A stretch of 64,000 bases of DNA from Neoarius graeffei (GCF_027579695.1 NC_083587.1:8602501-8666500), one strand, 5' to 3'; positions 40,985 to 50,943 are shown, counted from the first letter of the stretch. Numbers and translations are program-made. Notes: generated by a model not told the origin, from the sequence alone.

Positions 40985-41725
40985 AGGTCTGGTTAACACC
41001 AGCCATATCACAAGTGAAATATGGTCTAGAATCCGCCTATTGAATTTCTCGTAGGGGAGGTGTGGTGTACGATTGTCAACGGCCGTTTATTGGACGTTGT
41101 GAATGTCTCTCATTTGGCGTATATGTAGCCCATGGCCAATCATGGCAGTTGTACCCGGTGATGTAGTTAGAGCGACGAAGAGGCAACTCTTGATAGCATT
41201 TTCCTGCTCTGGACCAAGTTGTGCCGCAGAAATCCCGAGATCGCCTGCCTCCTTTACCTGGTCTTCCACCAAGGCAGTCAGTGGCGAGACTACCGCAACG
41301 ACCAGGGTTTGGCTAAACCCCATCTGCTTAGCCACTAAGGGGGCTAGTTGGTAAATGAGACTTTTACCAAACCCTGTCGGTAGCAAGGCAAAGGCATCTG
41401 TCTTCGTGTCAACGAAAGACTGTAACGCCAAATGCTGTTCTTTTTTTTTTAAAACAAACTTTCGCTCTAAACTATTCAGAACAGTGTCTAAAGCTTGATC
41501 GAAAGTTTGGTTCGTATCGCTCGCCGCGATGTTAAATGTGATCCGTAAACAGTCCCAAATAAACTACAAGCTTCCGTTTGTCGAGTAATACGCGTCACTG
41601 TCTTTCCACCCCTCCCCACTCTCTGATTGGCTCCCTAACTCAGGCGAGCCTTTAGACCATAGTTTCTATGCTGTCTTTTCAGATCGGAACGATTGTGCAA
41701 AGCAGCATGGGATTTCCCAGGCTAC
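40985..41725 (-). mobile_element. RecQ-helicase-bearing transposon, copy 2 (9-bp duplication)
   Basis: Right end CCCAGGCTA is the inverse of TAGCCTGGG as in copy 1. Left end AGGTCTGGTTAAC matches TAGTCTGGCTAAC of copy 1 from the fourth base. CGAACCGGG flanks it (40976-40984, 41726-41734); six more bases also match by chance or conversion. 741 bp, divergent from copy 1 but with the same gene in the same position and orientation. Confidence 0.65.
41087..41530 (-). pseudogene. RecQ-like SF2 helicase fragment
   Basis: Longer than in copy 1. After a frameshift near a poly-A run (41439-41448) it reads FALLPTGFGKSLIYQLAPLV (Walker A), then VVAVVSPLTALVEDQVKEA (motif Ia, SPL.ALxxDQ as in RecQ) and LGISAAQLG. 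It ends before the DExH box. Upstream of the frameshift a segment with alternating hydrophobics equivalent to AVDAVLKAFNGKF in copy 1 is present. No activity is possible. The rest of the gene was deleted when the non-autonomous copy formed. Confidence 0.7.
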
Positions 41726-41816
41726 GAACCGGGAGGTCTTGTTGTTGGAAGAATCGTATGGTGTTGAGCTCGAAGCCTCTGATCCCTGGAGAGAGAGAAC
41801 TGTGTCTAACAATTAG

Positions 41817-42752
41817 CTCTGGCAGCAATGAAACCTCTTACTTTAACTCAGGGCTGGTTTTATACGCAGGGCTTTATTAGGCACTGCAAACTCTTCTTCT
41901 GCGTGTTTCTTCTTCTTAAACTTGTTCATCTTCCGTACAAATTTCGATTTCGAATAACCCAATAACTGTACATCGCACACAGACAAACAATACATCAAAA
42001 TGTGTGGCTCGATTGGACTCGCTGTGCTATTACTTTGTTCAGCATTCTATGATTTTTTTTTTTCGACGTAGTCGCGAAAAAATCACGCAAAATTTCCCAT
42101 TCATTTCAATGGGAATAAATGAAGAAAAAATAGCACATTTTCAACGTTTTTCAAACATCCGCTGCTCTGGCATGCTTTCACCTAGAGACATGATTCAAAC
42201 TTTAAAACGGAGACAAACTTCTCCTGTGTGGATCTGGCATTCAACTTTTTTGCTAGGTTCTATACTTTTTGATCAGTCACAGATCAATCCCCATGATAAA
42301 TTCTGGAGAAATTCAGACTTTGTAATGGGTGTCTATGCAGTCGAGTTAGAGTGTACACAGCTTTTTAAAAAAAATGCTCTACATTTCTCATTAAAACTGT
42401 GTTTTCAGCCACAAATTTCACTCTACCAGAGCATTTTTTAACATAGTTACTGTGAGACCAAATGGTCTCCCAGTGGCCAGATTTGGTCTCCGAGTCAATG
42501 CCAAACCAGCTTCACAGGGAGACCAAATTTTAAACCAAGTTATGTCTTATCATTTGGTTCAATCAGTTGCAATTAATTAACCAAGTACCATGTAAGTATA
42601 CATTTAACAAGGAAAACGAAGATCTATGTTATAAGATATACACACAAGATCATGTTGGTTAAGAAAAACAAAACTAAAATTTGGTTACTGAGATGGCTGA
42701 TGTCAGAATCCGATGTCATTACTGTGTAACTTTGAGTGTGTTTGACATAACA
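41817..42752. other. Non-coding interval, transposon-like AT-rich sequence
   Basis: Has a self-complementary stretch AAATTTCCCATTCATTTCAATGGG (in part) and two GAGACCAAAT/ATTTGGTCTC blocks at 42450-42535. Open frames here (e.g. 42004-42441) show no domain. Confidence 0.45.
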
Positions 42753-43786
42753 CAAGGGCAAATACAGCCCCAATTACATACCATATAACGGTGCCCAAAT
42801 TACGGGCTTGTCAAAAGGCCCAAAATAGAAGAAAATATCCTGTTTCATAAGGGTGGAGAATCCAAAATATTTTTAAATTGTCATTTTTTTGGCATATATA
42901 TTTCAATTTGTTGTTCAGTCGCTTCATAACATGAAGTGAACATGAAATGCGTCTAGCGATTACCGTAAACCGTGTCTGTCTCTCTGACGTCTGAATGTCA
43001 TAAAATATACTTCCTTTGTTTATGTTGTGAAATTCTCAACGATTCATGATAACGTGTGGCTGTCGGTTTGTGATACTGTTGATAGTATAGATTGACAAGT
43101 GGTCGTCATGCCGGGTCGTGGTAGACCTAAGACAACTGGTAAATCACATAATAAGAACAGCAGCTCATGTATTCATGGAAAACGCACAATCGATGGCATT
43201 ATTAAGTCTACAGGCGGGGGAATGGGGAGGTTTATCACACGACAGAACAGTCAGAAGACATCAGACGATATTGTTGACAAGGTCGAGGTCATTGGCTTGT
43301 TGTCTGCAACAGCTGCCTTACAGTTGCCAGGTATGCTATGGATTTTTATTACATATTTTATGTGAGACTTTTATGTAATCTGCTTTGTACCAGCTTATTT
43401 TTAAACTTAAGTGAAAATTATTTTTATCCCATTTATGCCCAAATTAATTTATACCAAATTATATTGGAAGTTTAATTGAAATAGATGTGCGCCCAAATAG
43501 ATGCTGTGATCATAATTAGGCTTACAAAATATTTTTATCTTTTTTATTTATTCAGAATGTTGGAGAAAACTTTTGACTTTTTAGATACAGCACGACTTTA
43601 TACTTGCACATGATTATGTAATTTATATTATTTTTATTGCTCGATATATTTATAATTGGTTAAAAAAATTACTAAAAATGATACGTCAAAAATTTTCGGC
43701 ACGCTACGCGCGAAAATAGTAAAAAAAAAAAAAAACATGTTTAAGCTCGCCATGGTGCCCAAATTAAAAACCTGTCTTTGCCCCTG
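42753..43786 (+). mobile_element. DNA transposon with CARGGGCAAA ends, 5-bp duplication
   Basis: Ends CAAGGGCAAATACAG and, inverted, CAGGGGCAAAGACAG, flanked by TAACA (42748-42752, 43787-43791). Inside, GGTGCCCAAATTA near the left end recurs inverted near the right end. It carries one coding exon with an AT-hook. A 5-bp duplication is unusual among vertebrate transposons; superfamily unassigned. Confidence 0.65.
43109..43332 (+). CDS. AT-hook exon inside the transposon
   Basis: Starts MPGRGRPKTTGK: the PGRGRPK core is a classical AT-hook, which binds the minor groove of AT-rich DNA. About 75 residues follow with no other recognised domain (basic and Ser-rich, then DDIVDKVEVIGLLSATAALQ, a possible helix). 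A strong donor-like CAG|GTATGC at about 43331 suggests that the exon is spliced to a lost partner. It could be the 5' exon of the transposase, or captured. Confidence 0.45.
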
Positions 43787-44219
43787 TAACATTTGTGCTT
43801 GGTAATTGCTCTTGATAGCTGTGTAGTCACTCACTACGTTTACATGCACATAGAGAGAATCGAATTTCTGCCGTTGCTCGACTGAAATCGAAGTTCAAAA
43901 TGCCATGTATACACCTTAATTCGGCTGAAATTGAACCGAACTTGATTTCTCGGAATCGAGCTACACGACCTAGTTTATGCGATTTCTGCCGAGCTACTTT
44001 GTGCATGTATACCCTATTGAGCTAGTTGTCGAGCTACTTCCGGAAGTGACGAGTGACGAGACCACAAGCGGGAAACACAACAGCCTCGGTCGGCATGACA
44101 ACAGTGGTAGCGAGCAGCAGAAGAGGTCAGGAGGAACAAATGAAGAGAAAATGTGGATGTAGAGCTCTCTGAAGTGTGGGTGGAGCACAGAGGACGGCAG
44201 GACAAAGCTTCTGGTACTA

Positions 44220-44479
44220 ATAGGCTTTTTATTGTCAGACTTTTCAGTTTAACAGCCTACTTTTATTCTTGAGAGAAGCACGCACGCGCGCAGTGTTCTA
44301 GTCCTGGGATGAGCTTTCCCCTCTGCTCTCCCTCTGCCTCCTTAAATAGGGCGTGGTTACTGGGAAGACACACAAACACAGGTTAATTACCGTCGGGTGT
44401 ACCGTTATTCTGCCACTCACCTTCCCTGGCTCCGCCCTCCTGTCACAGACCGGCGCTTGACCACGCCCCCACCGCCACA
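44220..44479 (-). mobile_element. Solo Gypsy-type LTR inside the Harbinger-like element
   Basis: Minus strand begins TGTGGCGGTGGGGGCGTGG at 44479, like the LTR of the Gypsy element at 54081 (TGTGGCAGTGGGGGCGTGG), and contains the same CCTTAAATAGGGC and CACTCACCTTCCCTGGC blocks. The far end is near 44215-44225; target duplication not resolved. Confidence 0.7.
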
Positions 44480-44630
44480 GGCAAGCAGAAACGTGCACTT
44501 CTGGAGCAATGAGGAGAAAGAGTTCATGCTCATTCAGCTTAAGGAGTTGAATATATTAAAATTCATGGACGGGAGAAAAACGCGCAATGGAGAACACAGA
44601 ACTGATAACTTTGTTTACACTCTTGAATAG
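44480..44630 (+). pseudogene. Myb/SANT-like remnant
   Basis: The frame just after the LTR gives VHFWSNEEKEFMLIQLKELN then ILKFMDGRKTRNGE, with the W...EE..F....LKE spacing of Myb/SANT-like DNA-binding domains of Harbinger accessory proteins. The part before the domain lies left of the LTR. A stop occurs at about 44628. Confidence 0.45.
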
Positions 44631-44832
44631 CTCTTCTTCATGACGACAACTGGAAGTGTATCAACACGATGGGGCGTGTAGCGCCACCTGTGGCTTGGGT
44701 GCACAATGCACCTCACACAATAGCCCGATTTCATTGTGTGCATGTAGGATTGGATTTCTCTGGCACCCTGCTGGGACCTTCAGCTCGATTACCGACAGCA
44801 GCTCGATTTGGATGTGCATGTAAACGTAGTCA

Positions 44833-45600
44833 CTGTAGTGTGTTTGTCTGTATGGTGATAGGTGAACCATTTTGCATCACAGAATATGCTGCAGCGGTGC
44901 AGCCGCATGGACTCTGGGGCCTGTGATTGTATTGCCCAGACCAGTTGGTCTCCTAGTGGAAAATCCTTAAAAAATGCTCTGCACTCTACACACACAATTT
45001 TCTCAGAAGTTGGAGTCACACTTGTCTTGATTCACACGATGTGTCTACCTAAACGATAGGATTTACAGTTTTCGCACAAGAAGCCTCAAAGTGACAGGTT
45101 CACAGCCCAACTGCTCCATTGACTCCCATTATAATCCCGACAGTGCTTTTACTACAAAATCAGAAATGTCAGTTGTTTTCAACTCGCTCTGTTGTCCACA
45201 TTTTTTACACTAGGGACAAAAAATTACATCAATGTGTTCATGAGAGCCTTGTAGCGCTCAATATGAAAGAATTTTGTGAATACCTCCTTTCATTTTCATG
45301 TAAATCGTTGTTGTTCGAGAAGAAGGAAATCTGAGAAAAAGCTCTCTCTGCCTGTAATCTTATGTCTCTGCTTCCACCTGTGCACCGTCACCAAGGCAAC
45401 CAGCTCCAGTCAGGGAGCAGATGGGGGAGGGGCTGCTCTCTCTCTCTCTCTCTCTCTGTCTCTCAAACACACGCATGATCATAGCATCGGAGCGTCATAG
45501 CAAGTCACACATTCACACAGTACAGTACAACTCCTGCAATAGCGACTGCTACGCCCACTGCATCACTCTCACGATTTCCCGAAGGGGAATTGTCTAGTTA
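44833..45600. other. Transposon-like interval, no gene
   Basis: Contains a (CT)n tract at 45438-45458 and ends in CACGATTTCCCGAAGGGGAATTG, which looks like a transposon terminus next to the LINE fragment. No supported frame. Confidence 0.45.
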
Positions 45601-45604
45601 AACT

Positions 45605-46575
45605 TTTTCATTCAGGGATGTGTTCTCTCTCCCTTACTTTTTATCGTTTATACAGATGTGTGTAAGATTGTCTATGAAAACGGGCACATTTTAAAATTTG
45701 CAGATGATACCGTCATTGTAAGTTTGTTACACAATAATGAATACAGCCATGGTCCAGTCTTGGAGGATTTTATTAGGTGGTGTGATCTTTCGTTCTTGGT
45801 GCTTAATACATCCAAAACAAAGGACATGATTGATTATTGATTTTAGAAATCAGGCTCCAAACCATGATCTCACAGTCATCAAGGGCCAATCTGTTGAACG
45901 CGTGGATAATTACAAGCATCTTGGGATTGTTGTTGATGATAAATTGACTTTTAACAAGAACTGCAAAGCAGTATGCAAGAGGGGACATCAGCGGTTGTTT
46001 TATCTTTGGAAATTGTTCCGTTTTAACATTGATAAAACTATGCTGACCCTATTTTATCGTGCTTTTACTGAGTCATTGTTATCTTTTGCCTTCGTGTCTT
46101 GGTTTGGTAATCTGTCACTACAGGACAAAAACTCCCTGAACCAAATAAATGGGCTGGGTGGCTAATTGGGAAGCCTCAACCCACCATGTCTTCTCTTTAT
46201 GACATAGTTACAACGTAAAGCTACCTGTATTCTTAAAGATGGCTCACACCCTTTGCATGGTGAGTTCCAGCTCCTTCGCTCTGGTCGTCATTTTGGGGTC
46301 CCTAAGGGAAGGACAAAACGGTACAGAAAGAGCTTTGTACCAACAGCAATTGTATTGCTGAACAGTAAGGCCCAGAGGTAAATAATTTTGTTCATACTGA
46401 ACAATTGATGAAGCACTTTTTAAATATCACACTTTTAAGGATGGTATATGTTAGGATGTGTGTACTGTTGTTGTCTTGTCTGTTACAATGTATTTTACGT
46501 AGCTGTTATTTTGTATTGGGATTGCTGAATTCCTGCCTACACAATGAATTTACCAGTACTATGGTATGGTACAAA
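45605..46575 (+). pseudogene. RT fragment of a Rex1/CR1-like LINE
   Basis: Plus-strand frames give LKFADDTVIVSLL (catalytic FADD), FIRWCDLSFLVLNTSKTKDM, then after a stop at 45838 GQSVERVDNYKHLGIVVDD, GHQRLFYLWKLFRFNIDKTM and ESLLSFAFVSWFGN. A later frame has LLRSGRHF-like and SFVPTAIVLLN near 46330-46365. 5'-truncated copy with stops; followed by the truncated Gypsy LTR at about 46580. Confidence 0.65.
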
Positions 46576-46639
46576 TAAAGAAACCTTGGACCCGCCCTCC
46601 ATTCTCAAACTGCCGCTAGGCCATGTCCCCACTGCCATA

Positions 46640-47613
46640 TACCCCCACCGGTCGACTCGGGCCGGGGAGCCATCCATCCTGCAGTGGACTCCCCCTTCAA
46701 TGGAACAGGAAGTCTGCCACCACCGTCTGTGCCCTGGCCTGTGGACCACCTCAAATGTAACCATGTAACCTCCTGGAGGGTGAGATACCAATGGGTGATC
46801 CGCACATGGGCATCCGTCATGCGGTGGAGTCACTGGAGGGGCACGTGGTCCGAACAGAGTGTGAAAGGGCACCCCAGCAGGTAGTATTGGAAGGTGAGGA
46901 CCGCCCACTTGATGGCCAGGCACTCCTTTTTAATGGTGCTGTACATACTTTCATGCATCGAGAGCTTGCAGCTGATTTACAGTTCCTTGCTCTGCACCTT
47001 CTGGTACAAAACGGCCTCCAGCCTTCTGTCCGATGCGTCTGTCTGTAAAATGAAGGGGAGAGAGAAGTCAGGGGAGTGTAAAAGTCCTCCCCACACACAC
47101 ACTGCAGCTTTTACCTTGGTGAAAGCCTGTTGGCACTGCTCCGTCCATTGGACCGGATCTGATGCTCCCTTTTTAGTGAGATCAGTCAGTGGGCTGGTGA
47201 CATCTGAATAATTAGGTATGAACCTAGGATAGTAGCCAGCCAGCCCCAGGAACTGCCTCACCCCCTTTTTGGTCTTGGGCCTCAGGCAAGCCGCAATTGC
47301 AGCAGTTTTGTCAATTTTGGGATACACCTGCCCATGACCCAGATACCGTACTTCCACCCACCCAATTGCACATTTTTTTGGGGTTAGCTGTGAGACCCAC
47401 ATGCTTCAGTGACTCTAGGACAGCCCTAAGGTGTTCAAGGTGCCGAGGCCAATCATTGCTGTACGCGATAATGTCGTCAAGGTACATTGCCACATAGGCA
47501 GTGTGGGGATTGAGGATATTCTCCATGAGCTGCTGGACTGTGGCGGGAGCCCCAAATAACCCAGAAAGAAGCGTGACAAACTGGTGTAATCCAAACGGTG
47601 TGGAAAAGGCCAT
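46640..47613 (-). pseudogene. Gypsy RT (second half) and RNase H
   Basis: 47613-47311: MAFSTPFGLHQFVTLLSGLF, YVAMYLDDIIAYS (catalytic YLDD), PKKMCNWV. 47402-46977: VRYLGHGQV, FLGLAGYYPRFIPNYS, and the RNase H start FILQTDASDRRLEAVLYQK (catalytic Asp). 46970-46700 (other frames): STIKKECLAIKWAV (Glu) and CSDHVPLQWLHRM (Asp). Frameshifts near 47400 and 46975. The sequence then jumps to the LTR, so integrase was deleted. Confidence 0.82.
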
Positions 47614-47718
47614 TTTCTCTCAGGATAGAGGAGTCAAGGGGATCTGCCAATTGAGGTATTTCACCTGACGTCTCAGGGTCACGTGACGCCCCGGTGTCCG
47701 CCATTTTGAAGGTCAAGC

Positions 47719-48314
47719 TAGCTAATGTCAACAACATAGTAGCTAGTATATTACTGTAGCAATGTTTACGTTCAGTCATTTGGATGACTGTTAAAACTTT
47801 TCAGTCTCAAGTTTTTCCTTTACTGTATTTACGAGTTTACTGTAATTATGATCCGGCAGCTAATTACACTGGATCCAGTGTAAATAGCTGCCGGAGCGTG
47901 CTCCAGCTTGCTCCCCCTCAAATTAAGCAGCGCACTCCAGCTTGCTCCCGGAGTGCTCCGGCCGAGGTTCCGGAGCGCGCTCCGGCTCGCTCCCGGAGTG
48001 CTCCGGCCGAGGTTCCGGAGCGCGCTCCGGCTTGCTCCCCCTCAAATTAAGCAGCGCGCTCTGGTTTGCTCCCAGGGTGCTCCGGGAGCAAGCCGGAGCG
48101 CGCTGCTTAATTTGAGGGGGAGCAAGCCGGAGCGCACTCCGGCAGCTATTTACACTGGATCCGGTGTAAATAGCTGCCGGATCATAATTACAGTAAACTA
48201 GTAAATACAGTAAAGGAAAAACTTGAGACTGAAAGGTTTTAACAGTCATCCAAATGACTGAATGTAAACATTGCTACAGTAACATACTAGCTACTATGTT
48301 GTTGACATTAGCTA
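47719..48314. repeat. 596-bp palindrome of copy 2
   Basis: Same arms and GC-rich core type as 26150-26775, but with a different number and order of CCGGAGCGCGCTCCGG units. Confidence 0.85.
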
Positions 48315-48428
48315 GTGCTAACAGCTAGCTGCTAGTACACTGCTACAACACAGACACCGACCCTAATAATACAGTTCTTGGTCATTGCCTGGTAACAGCA
48401 AATTTATAACGGGCCATGTCTCAACAGA

Positions 48429-48929
48429 CTAAGAAGTTATTTCAATGACATTTAATAACATTTTGTTTATCCTGAGGACCGAAAGTAAATGAAAATGTGA
48501 ACAAACCTTAGCTGTAATAAGATGGCGACCATCGGCTCCAGGGATGACCCACTGATGTAGGCATGTTACCCAGCCTGACACAAAATATTTGTAGGCATCC
48601 AAACTCTTATACACTTTCAGATCAATACCTGTGTATGGCGATGGGTTTTTAACGACATAGGTATACAGATCATGTGGGCCGAAGTCAGGTAAAGACGAGG
48701 GCTTCGTGTCCTTCCGTACGTCAGTGAACAATCCTGGTGGAAGCAGGTAAACGTCGTTCTCTAAGCCTGCTAACCTCAATTTTTGCAAATACCTCTCCCT
48801 CTGCTCGCGCTGTAAATGCCCTACGTCGCTGGATAGTGAAGGTGTTTTCTGCATCTCGCTCCTTTTTCTTTTATGTTTTTCGTTTGTCGCCTTCCTCGCA
48901 TTCAAACTGATTCGAGCTGTGACGTCCAA
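48429..48929 (-). CDS. First exon of the transposon-linked protein, copy 2
   Basis: 166 residues, nearly identical to the frame at 25490-26035: NEKHKRKRSEMQ, LENDVYLLPPGLFTDVRKD, HDLYTYVVKNPSPYTG, DAYKYFVSGWV. In-frame start MDVTARISLN lies near the element's left end. A splice-donor-like site follows AVK-type sequence at about 48510. Conservation of the frame between two copies points to real coding sequence. Downstream nuclease exons are missing. Confidence 0.5.
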   Translation of the reverse strand: MDVTARISLNARKATNEKHKRKRSEMQKTPSLSSDVGHLQREQRERYLQKLRLAGLENDVYLLPPGLFTDVRKDTKPSSLPDFGPHDLYTYVVKNPSPYTGIDLKVYKSLDAYKYFVSGWVTCLHQWVIPGADGRHLITAKVCSHFHLLSVLRINKMLLNVIEITS

Positions 48930-49206
48930 AATGGCAGCCTAATGATGCATGAGGGTCTAATTCATGCCGTGGCGGCACTTTTTTCCCACTAGTTCCATAT
49001 CATGCGAATTTCCTTTACTGTCTATCTGCGCATCTCAGAATGACACAGGACAATGGGCGAACTAGATTTTTTTTTTTTTTTTTCCCCCAGCCACGGTACG
49101 CCGGAAATCCGGCGCGGTGCCGGAACGCTATCACCCCTAGGTCACGTGGGTGAAAAACCTCAATATCCCTTTGTTAAATCCAGTGTTGAATAAAAGTGAG
49201 CAGCAT

Positions 49207-49512
49207 CTAACCGATCAAGCAACTTATCAATGCAAGGCATTGGGTATGTGTCGAATTTAGACACCACGTTGACTTTTTTCTATAGTTTACAAAGAACCGG
49301 ACCGATCTATCAGTCTTGGGTACCAGGACCGCCGGGCTGCTCCAGTCACTGTGTGACTCCTCAATCACAGACGCGGAAGGAGAATACAGGAGGACACCAC
49401 TGGTGCGGTGGGCCAGCTGTGGGGAGCCGGCCAGCTGTGGGGAGCCAGCCCCCTTCTCTGTCGTGGGGGAATGGGGTGGGGACGGGAAGAGAAGGGAGAA
49501 GAGGCGACCCAT
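49207..49512 (-). pseudogene. Gypsy RT (first half)
   Basis: Contains VIEESHSDWSSPAVLVPKTD and VRFFVNYRK, the classical first RT blocks (SPWSSPVVLVPKKDG in relatives), then a frameshift into the segment that ends at the ISL2EU-like insertion. Upstream spacer (49512-49440) has the direct repeat CAGCTGTGGGGAGCCGGC. Confidence 0.75.
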
Positions 49513-50192
49513 CCGCCTGCTGTCGGAACCGGCATCAGATGGCCCTCCACCAACCTGATGGCTTGCTCCAGGGACGCTGAGCGATGATGCTGGACCCAGT
49601 CTGCCGTTCCTTCCGGAAGTTGAGCGATAAACTGTTCCAGTGTCACCAGATCGATGATCCTGTTGGTGTCATGGTCTTCCACCCTCAGCCGCTATTGGTC
49701 GAATGCTGGCAGTTTGGCTGGCTGACCTCTTCCAACGTCCGTGTCCAGAAGCACTGGCTATGTTGTTCCGGAGAGTGGCCGACACACTGCAGGATGACTC
49801 TCTTCAGGTCGGTGTATATGAGCTGGCTGCCGGCAGCGAGCTGCTGTGTGGCTGGCTGTGCCTCGCCAGTCAGGAGTGGAAGTAGGCATGCTGCGCGCTG
49901 CTCAACTGGCCACCCCCACACTTTGGCTGCTGGCTCGAAGTGAGCAATTAAAGCCTTCCGGATCGTTGTACGGGCCCATCTTTGTGAGGGTGCTGTGGGG
50001 AGGGTCCGCTGCGGTCGAGGTCCCCGACAACACAAGCAGATGCCGGAACGCTTGGCGATCTTCCTGCTGGGCCAGTATCAAGGCTTCAAAGCATTGCTCT
50101 TGTTCCTTCCGGAGGGCGGTCAGCGCTTGATTCTGGTTCTGCTGGGCAGTAGCGAGGGCATGGATGAGATCCTTCAATGGGGAAGACTTCAT
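49365..50192 (-). pseudogene. Gypsy gag with SCAN-like region
   Basis: Start chosen at the ATG at 50192 (MKSSPLKDLIHALATAQQNQ), just after the primer site. An N-terminal coiled-coil-like Gln/Glu segment (TALRKEQEQCFEALILAQQ) is followed by a capsid-like part with WPVEQRAACLLPLLTGEAQ. The frame 49682-49365 then gives LVTLEQFIAQLPEGTADWV and SLEQAIRLVEGHL. These helices correspond to the SCAN-like capsid C-terminal domain of Gmr1-like gag (LExFLxxLP, A..LVE). Two frameshifts, near 49990 and 49690. Confidence 0.7.
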
Positions 50193-50212
50193 GTCGTGGT
50201 TCCCTTCTGTAC

Positions 50213-50230
50213 TCCCGGGTTTCGGCACCA
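50213..50230 (-). other. Primer-binding site for tRNA-Phe
   Basis: On the minus strand TGGTGCCGAAACCCGGGA, complementary to the 3' end of tRNA-Phe with CCA (18 of 18 by recall). It follows the LTR and precedes gag. Confidence 0.8.
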
Positions 50231-50675
50231 CTCTAATACGTCCCTCATGTGGGTGGAGTACAGAAGCATGGCAGGCGAGAGATGACGCTCACACACACCT
50301 TTTTTGTGTTGTTTTTCAGCTTTAACGTCCATTTAGGTACACAGACGTGTGCGTACACAGAGTTGTGTTTTGGTCTGGGGAAATCTCTTCTCTCTGCTCT
50401 CTCCCTCTTTTTCTGTTCTCCACAGTAGAGGTCTGCGGGGGTCGGATTTTTCAGTCCCGCTCGCTAGAGCTGTGGTCAAAAAATCGATCCACGATTTGAT
50501 ATCGATTCACGCGAAAAAAAAAACACGATATCGATCCAACAACATGTGAATCGATTTCTTCCAGGTGCCTATAACACTATTTTCTCGAACGCGCAAGGGA
50601 CTATTTTCTCCAACGCGCAAGGAGCACTATAAAAGCGGGTGCCGGCAAAACGAAACTTATAAAGAAAACAAGAAG

Positions 50676-50879
50676 ATGGACGAAGCTGCCCGGTTAAAAA
50701 CACCGCCGGGGATGAAGTCGGATGTGTGGAAACACTTCGGCTTCAAACGGTATGAGGACAGAGACGAACTGGACAAAACGAATGCAGTTTGCAAGTTGTG
50801 CCAAATAGAAGTAAAATATCTGGGCAATACCACCAATCTAAAGAAACCATTTATCCAGGCACCACCCCGAGACAGCTAG
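50676..50879 (+). pseudogene. BED zinc finger of a hAT transposase (N terminus)
   Basis: Start at the ATG near 50676 (MDEAARLKTPPGMK). Then SDVWKHFGFKRYED (first BED aromatic block), NAVCKLCQIEVKY (Cys pair, CxxC) and GNTTNLKK, where the final His pair would follow. The frame runs out after KPFIQAPPRDS, a frameshift at the HLxxxH segment. BED fingers bind transposon ends; the hAT catalytic domain is not present. Confidence 0.75.
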
Positions 50880-50943
50880 TGCTAAACCTGACGCGAAGCA
50901 GACGGCACTTGAAAATGCATTTGGTGTGAAATTTCCCCCACAG

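Larger units (their letters stand above)
40930..41816 (+). pseudogene. N-terminal piece of an integrase-type protein, split by a transposon
   Basis: Frame MKMDEIIGDCFRHGFPN leads into NREV. If the element 40985-41725 and one target copy are removed, it continues with LLLLEESYGVEL and then stops or splices near 41800. The pattern 'FxxGFxNREVLLLLEEsyGV' resembles the HTH-like N-terminal segment of integrase-core proteins found in fish transposons and related domesticated genes. No catalytic domain is nearby. Identity is by pattern only. Confidence 0.4.
43834..44829 (+). mobile_element. Harbinger-like transposon, CTACGTTTACATGCACAT ends
   Basis: Perfect 18-bp inverted ends CTACGTTTACATGCACAT and ATGTGCATGTAAACGTAG, flanked by TCA (43831-43833, 44830-44832). 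A 3-bp duplication and a Myb/SANT-like coding remnant suit PIF/Harbinger. Subterminal repeats of TCGAATTT/TCGAGCTAC recur at both ends. A Gypsy-type LTR is inserted near the middle. Confidence 0.7.
47652..49162 (-). mobile_element. ISL2EU-like transposon, copy 2 (complete, AT duplication)
   Basis: Ends TGAGGTATTTCAC and, inverted, TGAGGTTTTTCAC with AT on both sides (47650-47651, 49163-49164). Removing it restores the Gypsy RT reading DLTKGYWQIP across the junction, confirming the 2-bp duplication. 1511 bp. Carries the same exon and palindrome as copy 1. The AT duplication and YqaJ-protein-like exon suggest ISL2EU (PHIS group), by recall only. Confidence 0.75.

Noticed and set aside
44298..44498. 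Open frame on the minus strand near 44.4 kb
   Set aside because: Lies within a solo LTR; no domain.
46544..47211. Plus-strand frames across 46.5-47.2 kb
   Set aside because: They oppose the Gypsy RNase H and RT frames, which show catalytic motifs on the minus strand.
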